NCBI GenBank assembly: GCA_020050375.1
Contig: JAGVKR010000816.1
Coordinates: 1 to 11,268, forward strand
Direction of reading: 5' to 3'
Origin: Planctomycetales bacterium
GTDB taxonomy: Bacteria; Planctomycetota; Planctomycetia; Planctomycetales; Planctomycetaceae
Length of the DNA: 11,268 nucleotides
In this document: positions 6,574 through 11,268 of the stretch, piece after piece
How the letters are laid out: each line of letters begins with the position of its first letter
Numbering within the stretch: the stretch's first letter is position 1
The notes under the pieces: model-generated
Databases searched by the model: none
The model's input: the letters and a program-made list of their open reading frames with translations, nothing else
Told to the model about the DNA's origin: nothing
Made by a program: the position numbers and the translations under genes

Positions 6574-6724
6574 AGGTGGCTGGGGTCGACCAACGGGAGC
6601 CCTCAGCGAACGGTGTTCGCGCATGCAATTCTGGTGGCAACAGAGTCGACGAGCGCGCAAGACGGTGAAATGACGTTCCAAGGCGCTCGATGGGGGCAGC
6701 GCTACGCTCCGGCCCCAGCCACCT
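6574..6724. repeat. 12-bp inverted repeat flanking the convergent gap
   Basis: AGGTGGCTGGGG (6574-6585) is the exact reverse complement of CCCCAGCCACCT (6713-6724), with 127 bases between. The arms nearly fill the gap between the convergent copy-2 gene and hicA. They may bring both transcript ends into a hairpin or may mark the ends of a small repeat element. No gene was seen in the gap. Confidence 0.4.
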
Positions 6725-6757
6725 CCACTTCCGCCGTCCTCAGGTCAGGATCGTTCT

Positions 6758-6976
6758 CTACAATAGCTTACGAAATTCCTCAATGCTCAATCCGGCGTCT
6801 TTGACAATCCCCCCCATCGTGAAGGGGTTCACGGGATTGTGACGTGGAATCGTCAGGATCCGGAATCCGTCAGTCATCACCACATGTTTCCCCTGTCGAG
6901 CGATTGTGAATCCCGCCTTCTCCAGGGCGCGCACCGCATCGAGATGATTGACGCCCGGCAATTTCGGCACGATCAC
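6758..6976 (-). CDS. hicA: HicA family toxin (mRNA interferase)
   Basis: 72 residues starting at GTG 6976, which overlaps the hicB stop codon by four bases (GTGA), so translation is coupled. The family cleaves mRNA using a small double-stranded-RNA-binding-like fold with one catalytic histidine. Visible motifs are the start PKLPGVNHLDAVRALEKAGF, the GKHVVM strand with candidate catalytic H31, the IPRHNPVNPFTMGGIVKDAG turn, and the closing helix LSIEEFRKLL. Length and layout are normal for HicA. The antitoxin gene lies upstream, the reverse of the classical hicA-hicB order but common among these loci. Identification is secure from the whole-length pattern; activity cannot be judged. Confidence 0.9.
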   Translation of the reverse strand: MIVPKLPGVNHLDAVRALEKAGFTIARQGKHVVMTDGFRILTIPRHNPVNPFTMGGIVKDAGLSIEEFRKLL

Positions 6977-7170
6977 ACCGCGATTTCAATTTCACGGATG
7001 TCGGCATCTTTCATCAGGTCACGGGCGACGTCGACGTATTCGCGGATGGCTTCCTCGATATTCGCGAGCGCTTCGGATTCGGTGGCCCCCTGTGACCAGC
7101 AACCCGGCAGCCCCGGAACGCAAACGCTATAACCTTCGTCCGACTTTTGCAGGGCCACTTTGTATTTCAT
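6973..7170 (-). CDS. hicB: HicB-like antitoxin
   Basis: 65 residues starting at ATG 7170 with GGGAG (7178-7182 on the complementary strand) seven bases upstream; the open frame continues further upstream but without a better start. The partial RNase-H-like HicB fold is evident: KYKVALQKSDEGYSVCVPGLPGC, then GATESEALANIEEAIREYV. It should bind and neutralise HicA from the next gene. The protein ends soon after the core fold and has no helix-turn-helix or ribbon-helix-helix tail, so autoregulation by direct DNA binding, usual for longer HicB proteins, is not expected from this chain alone. Confidence 0.9.
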   Translation of the reverse strand: MKYKVALQKSDEGYSVCVPGLPGCWSQGATESEALANIEEAIREYVDVARDLMKDADIREIEIAV

Positions 7171-7316
7171 GCCAATTCTCCCATGCCGATGATCGGGATA
7201 AGTTGACCGGATTCTCTGCGGGAAAACGATCGACCGTGTTTGTGCCGTCAATTCTACTTGAGAGCCGTCAGGCAGGTCTACGTCGACTCCCGCGAGGCGC
7301 GACAGGAAGGATGGCC

Positions 7317-8720
7317 CTATTCCGCCGGCGGGACCCACGCCGCGGATTTCGGGTTGGCGACTGTCAGCGGCGCTTCGTCGCCGTAGTGCTTCTGCCATTC
7401 GTGCAACCGGGCGAGCATCGCGGCGACCCGCGGGGCCTGTGCCGGATCGTTGGCGAGGTTTGTCTTCTCGTCGGGATCGGTTTTGAGATCGAAGAGCTGA
7501 GTGACGTTCACTTCGGGGTATCGGATCAGCTTCCACCGCTCGTCGCGCAGGGCGCGCTGCACGTCGCGGTAGGCGAAGAACAGCGTGTCGCGCGTGTCTG
7601 TCGGCTTGCCGCGCAGCACCCCGGCAAAGCTTCTGCCGTCGAGGCCGGCAGGAACTTCAGCGCCCACCAAGTCGCACACGGTCGGAAAGATGTCCATCAG
7701 ATAAACGAGCGCGTCGGACTGCCCCGGTCGGATCGTCGGGCCGGCCACGATGAGGGGGACCTTCATGCTGTGGTCGTAGAGGCTCTGCTTGCCCATCAGC
7801 CCGTGACTGCCGAGCGCGAGGCCGTGGTCGGCCGAATAGATCACGATCGTGTTTTCCGTCAGCTTCATCTCATCGAGCTTCGCGAGCAACCGCCCGATGT
7901 GCCGGTCCATGGCGCTGATGACGGCGTAGTAATCGTGGAGGTGTCTGCGGACTTCCTCTGGCGTCCGCGGCCAGGGAGCGAGCTTCTCGTCGCGGACCTC
8001 CATCTCGCCGTTGTCGAACGGGTGCAATGGCAGATAGTTCGCCGGCAAAGGCAGGTCGTCCGGACGATAGAGGTCACGGTAGGTGTCGGCGGCGACGCGC
8101 GGGTCGTGCGGATTGCTGAAGGCCAGGTACATGAAGAACGGCTTCGCCGCGGGACGCTTTTCCAAAAAGCCGATCGCGCCCTCGACAATGTCGCGGCACG
8201 GCTCGCCGTTGGTTCGATCGGCCAGGTCGTTCACGTACTTGTCGTGATCGAAACGCTTTTGGATTGCGGTGGCGGTGTTGCCCCGCTTGCCGTGGTGGTA
8301 CGTTTCGTAGCCTGCCGCGCGCATCGCGTCCGGGAAATTCGGCGCGTCGGCCGGCGCGAGCGGCCCTTTCCAGCGGAAGTAGGCGCGGCCGGAGAGCAGC
8401 ATGTTGCGGCTGGGAGTGCAGACGGCTCCGCTATTGGCACCCAGACAGTAAGCATTGCGCATGACCATGCCGCGCTGGACCAGGCGATCGAGATTCGGCG
8501 TTTTGAGCGTCGGGTTTCCCAACACCCCGAGGGCGTCGGCCCGCTGATCGTCGGCAAAGAGGAACAGCACGTTGGGACGGGCCGTGGGCAACTCGGCCGC
8601 ATGAAGCGCGCTTGCGAAGTGAGCCGCCGCGCACACAAGTAAGCTAACCGCGATCAAGCCGTCAGATGTCGCTCGACGTGGCGCGATGGATCTCGCGACA
8701 AATTTAAGAATGAACCGCAT
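7317..8720 (-). CDS. Exported sulfatase (alkaline-phosphatase superfamily)
   Basis: 467 residues from ATG 8720, with GGAG six bases upstream; an open frame to 8756 is a less likely start. Residues about 20-41 are hydrophobic and end ASALHA, a signal-peptidase-I-type site, so the mature enzyme begins near AELPTARPNVLF. Sulfatases hydrolyse sulfate esters using a formylglycine made from Cys in CxPSR: here CTPSR with C101. Other active-site features are the calcium-binding ADD (D57, D58), HHGKRGN with K145, SNPHDPR with H205, SADHG (D298, H299), and GKQSLYDHS with K311. The C-terminal subdomain (LFDLKTDPDEKTNLA) is typical. The substrate is probably a sulfated polysaccharide. A maturase (FGE or anSME) must be encoded elsewhere. 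Confidence 0.93.
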   Translation of the reverse strand: MRFILKFVARSIAPRRATSDGLIAVSLLVCAAAHFASALHAAELPTARPNVLFLFADDQRADALGVLGNPTLKTPNLDRLVQRGMVMRNAYCLGANSGAVCTPSRNMLLSGRAYFRWKGPLAPADAPNFPDAMRAAGYETYHHGKRGNTATAIQKRFDHDKYVNDLADRTNGEPCRDIVEGAIGFLEKRPAAKPFFMYLAFSNPHDPRVAADTYRDLYRPDDLPLPANYLPLHPFDNGEMEVRDEKLAPWPRTPEEVRRHLHDYYAVISAMDRHIGRLLAKLDEMKLTENTIVIYSADHGLALGSHGLMGKQSLYDHSMKVPLIVAGPTIRPGQSDALVYLMDIFPTVCDLVGAEVPAGLDGRSFAGVLRGKPTDTRDTLFFAYRDVQRALRDERWKLIRYPEVNVTQLFDLKTDPDEKTNLANDPAQAPRVAAMLARLHEWQKHYGDEAPLTVANPKSAAWVPPAE

Positions 8721-8815
8721 GCAAATCTCCAAATGCGGGGCCAATATGAGCAACAACTGGATCGAATTCGGTGTTGTTGTGGACTGTTAGCGTGAGTACA
8801 CCTGTTCACATCGAC

Positions 8816-8844
8816 TTGACGATTGACGTCCAGACGTCTAGCAT
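8816..8844 (+). promoter_or_regulatory. Promoter-like site upstream of the methyltransferase, with twin GACGTC
   Basis: TTGACG (8816-8821) and TAGCAT (8839-8844) are 17 bases apart; they match 5/6 and 4/6 of the sigma-70 consensus. Between them lie two GACGTC palindromes, 8825-8830 and 8833-8838, separated by CA. Transcription would begin near 8851, which excludes the upstream starts at 8771 and 8843 and supports ATG 8906. Tandem palindromes between -35 and -10 could be an operator. Confidence 0.4.
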
Positions 8845-8905
8845 GAGCGATCGATGGAAGTCCGACCGGCACTTACGCGATTTGCGGCCATTTCAAAGGA
8901 TGACG

Positions 8906-10054
8906 ATGAATTCACCGCGATTCCAGCCAGGTACCGTTCGCGACGCGATCATTTCCTTTCTGCGCCGTCAGTCCGATCCTGCCACGCTGGCGGAAATTCG
9001 TGAAGGAGCCGAGGCTCTGCTACAGCGTCCGGTTCCGAACTCGTCGGTCCGATCCTATTTGAATCTGAATGTCCCGTCCACGTTCATTCGAACTTCACTG
9101 GGGCGTTACCAACTGACCGATGACACAGCGCCGGAACGTCAACGATTGTTATTTCCGAAGAGCCGGCCTCGATTGGCTTTTCAGCGGCCGAAGTCGGCCG
9201 TCTATCAGGGGGATTGTTGCGACTGGCTCGCGGAATGGGAAGAGAATTCGATTCACGCGGTTGTCACCGATCCTCCCTACGGACTCGTCGAATACACTCC
9301 GCAGCAACAGAACAAATTGCGAAGCGGACGCGGCGGCGTGTGGCGCATTCCTCCTTCGTTCGACGGCTCTCGACGGGCGCCGGTTCCGCGTTTCACGACT
9401 CTCAGCCCACAGGACATTCGTGATCTGGGACGTTTCTTTTACGCCTGGGCGCGGGTGCTCCGGCGCGTTCTCGTGCCCGGCGCCCATGTTTTCGTTGCAT
9501 CGAACCCGCTGGTCTCCTATGCCATGGCCGCCGCTTTGGTGGAAGCCGGGCTCGAACGGCGCGGCGAGATCATCCGTCTGGTGATGACGCTTCGCGGCGG
9601 CGACCGCCCGAAGAACGCCCATGAGCAGTTTCCCGATGTGAGCGTGATGCCGCGCTCGCAATGGGAACCGTGGCTGTTGTTTCGCGAGCCGATCGAGGGG
9701 CGCGTGCAGGACAATCTACGGCGCTGGAAAACCGGCGCGCTACGACGGCCGTCGAGCGACAAGCCATTTTGCGACGTCATCCAATCCCGGCCGACTCACC
9801 ATTGCGAACGTCGACTCGCGCCGCATCCCAGCCTGAAGCCACAGGCGTTTCTGCGCCAGATCGTTCACGCGGCGTTGCCACTGTGCGAGGGGATCGTTCT
9901 GGACCCATTTGCCGGCGCCGGATCGACCCTGGCTGCGTGCGAGCATGCCGGGTACGAGAGCATCGGGGTCGAGATTGACGAGCACTATGTTGACATGGCC
10001 GAAGGCGCGATCCCATTGCTGGCGAATTTTCAGCCCAACTCATCGAGCAGATAG
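8906..10054 (+). CDS. DNA methyltransferase (N4-cytosine/N6-adenine, beta order) with N-terminal winged-helix-like domain
   Basis: 382 residues from ATG 8906, preceded by AAAGG (8895-8899). Upstream in-frame starts (GTG 8771, ATG 8843, ATG 8900) lack a site or fall in or before the likely promoter. Residues about 10-70 (TVRDAIISFLRR, LAEIREGAEALL, then FIRTSLGRYQL) resemble a small winged helix such as the HARE-HTH modules of restriction systems. The catalytic motif DPPYG (122-126) precedes HPSLKP (307-312) and the S-adenosylmethionine loop DPFAGAGST (333-341), which is the beta-class order; the region 130-300 should be the target-recognition part. The product is a site-specific amino-methyltransferase protecting host DNA. 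The gene is convergent with the endonuclease gene and overlaps its tail by 25 bases. Recognition sequence is unknown. Confidence 0.88.
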   Translation: MNSPRFQPGTVRDAIISFLRRQSDPATLAEIREGAEALLQRPVPNSSVRSYLNLNVPSTFIRTSLGRYQLTDDTAPERQRLLFPKSRPRLAFQRPKSAVYQGDCCDWLAEWEENSIHAVVTDPPYGLVEYTPQQQNKLRSGRGGVWRIPPSFDGSRRAPVPRFTTLSPQDIRDLGRFFYAWARVLRRVLVPGAHVFVASNPLVSYAMAAALVEAGLERRGEIIRLVMTLRGGDRPKNAHEQFPDVSVMPRSQWEPWLLFREPIEGRVQDNLRRWKTGALRRPSSDKPFCDVIQSRPTHHCERRLAPHPSLKPQAFLRQIVHAALPLCEGIVLDPFAGAGSTLAACEHAGYESIGVEIDEHYVDMAEGAIPLLANFQPNSSSR

Positions 10055-10701
10055 ACCCAGTTCTTGCGAAATCGCGCAAGCCCTGCTGCATGGAGCGTCG
10101 CAGTTCGTGTTCCCAATTCACCGCGGTTGTTGCGACGAAAATCATTGAGTTCGACTTGCCCGAGATAAACCTCCTGGAATTTCATCGGCTGCCTGGCGGT
10201 AGTCGGCTCGGTCTCCGAATCAACGGCATAAACAAAAACGCACAGCCATTGCTTTCGGGCGCCGTGCATGTCAACCGCGCCGCCGGTTTTCCGCGTCGTT
10301 TTGATTTCGACGCCTTCTTGACCGGCGGCGACCCTGTTGTGAGGGTAGATGCCTTTGACAATCAAGTCCGGATGACCGTTGAAATAGCGATTTTCTGTCA
10401 GCGACCGCGAGTGCTTTGCCAGGCTCGCAGTGATCATATCGGACAATAATCCGGACATGATCGCGGGACGCAGCAAGTCATCAAGCCGTTCGAGCCCCTT
10501 GGATTCCAAGAGTCGGTTGACGTCAAAGAAAAAGTCGTAGACGTCTTCCATCGCCATTCGAAAGTCGTCGCAGCGCAGATTATAGGGAAGCTCAACGGAT
10601 CTGTTGAACTTCCCGTCGCTCGCATGACTTCGGATGACAGGCAGGGCCTCAACCTCCGTGGGATATCAACGCAACAATCCCATTCAAAGTCAATTTCGCT
10701 C

Positions 10702-10709
<8 letters not shown>
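10030..10709 (-). CDS. PD-(D/E)xK restriction endonuclease, apparent frameshift near 5' end
   Basis: An uninterrupted frame from ATG 10557 gives 175 residues, but protein-like sequence continues upstream in the same frame ([20 protein letters not shown] and so on) with no standard start codon until a TGA. Another frame supplies a good start, [17 protein letters not shown], from ATG 10709. Adding one C to the three-C run (complement of 10660-10662) fuses them into 226 residues. In that numbering the catalytic motif is HPDL (PD at 114-115) and GVEIKTTRK (E135, K137), the PD-x(n)-ExK nuclease signature. Conserved-looking [13 protein letters not shown] and [11 protein letters not shown] follow. 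It should cut unmethylated DNA at the site of the neighbouring methyltransferase. ATG 10709 overlaps the rpoC stop, so expression may depend on rpoC read-through. The frameshift may be a sequencing error. Confidence 0.75.

Positions 10710-11268
<559 letters not shown>

Noticed and set aside
7171..7316. Possible -35 box (TTGACG) for hicBA on the minus strand
   Set aside because: No matching -10 sequence at suitable spacing; not strong enough to list as a promoter.
6948..8642. 564-codon plus-strand open frame opposite hicB and the sulfatase
   Set aside because: It crosses two well-supported minus-strand genes and the spacer between them, and its translation shows no recognisable motif; a shadow frame.
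8771..8905. Longer methyltransferase N-terminus from GTG 8771 or ATG 8843
   Set aside because: A promoter-like pair sits at 8816-8844, and ATG 8906 has an AAAGG site and begins just before the winged-helix-like domain.

Overview
The window looks like a piece of a planctomycete (Planctomycetota) chromosome. It is G+C-rich by eye and carries gene types common in that phylum: a secreted sulfatase of the formylglycine class, an HExxH metalloprotease fused to a PA-IL-like lectin fold, a sugar-phosphate isomerase/epimerase-type TIM barrel, and a PadR regulator followed by membrane proteins with a HAAS-like N-terminus and a secretin/TonB short-domain-like C-terminus. The far right end is the 3' end of rpoC, which runs off the window. 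No database search was possible, so the assignment to a phylum is inference.

Layout from left to right. 1-75: short GC hairpins beyond the 3' end of the first gene. 76-1593 (-): exported zinc metalloprotease with a PA-IL-like C-terminal domain. 1594-2557: about 960 bases with no credible gene, holding a 9-base-unit repeat arranged as an inverted pair, a perfect 12-bp hairpin and a possible promoter. 2558-3370 (+): TIM-barrel isomerase/epimerase. 3371-3741: non-coding; contains a 217-bp element with perfect 21-bp inverted ends and a perfect 15-bp stem in its centre, then a strong sigma-70-type promoter. 3742-4091 (+): PadR regulator whose frame is broken by an apparent one-base deletion. 4169-5311 and 5395-6549 (+): two tandem paralogues with an almost identical N-terminal HAAS-like and membrane part and strongly diverged C-terminal parts. 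6758-7170 (-): a hicB-hicA toxin-antitoxin pair. 7317-8720 (-): exported sulfatase. 8906-10054 (+) and 10030-10709 (-): a convergent, tail-overlapping restriction-modification module made of a beta-order DNA methyltransferase with an N-terminal winged-helix-like domain and a PD-(D/E)xK endonuclease. The endonuclease frame is also broken by an apparent one-base deletion. 10702-11268 (-): rpoC 3' end, whose stop codon overlaps the first ATG of the endonuclease gene.

How the genes fit together. PadR and the two HAAS-like proteins probably form one transcription unit from the promoter at 3680-3708, with PadR likely repressing it. Methyltransferase and endonuclease are a self-contained module; the methyltransferase has its own promoter-like site, while the endonuclease is probably read through from rpoC. 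The hicBA pair and the restriction-modification pair are both maintenance-type accessory modules flanking the sulfatase. The two frameshifts both look like loss of one C from a short C run, so sequencing or assembly error is at least as likely as real gene decay.
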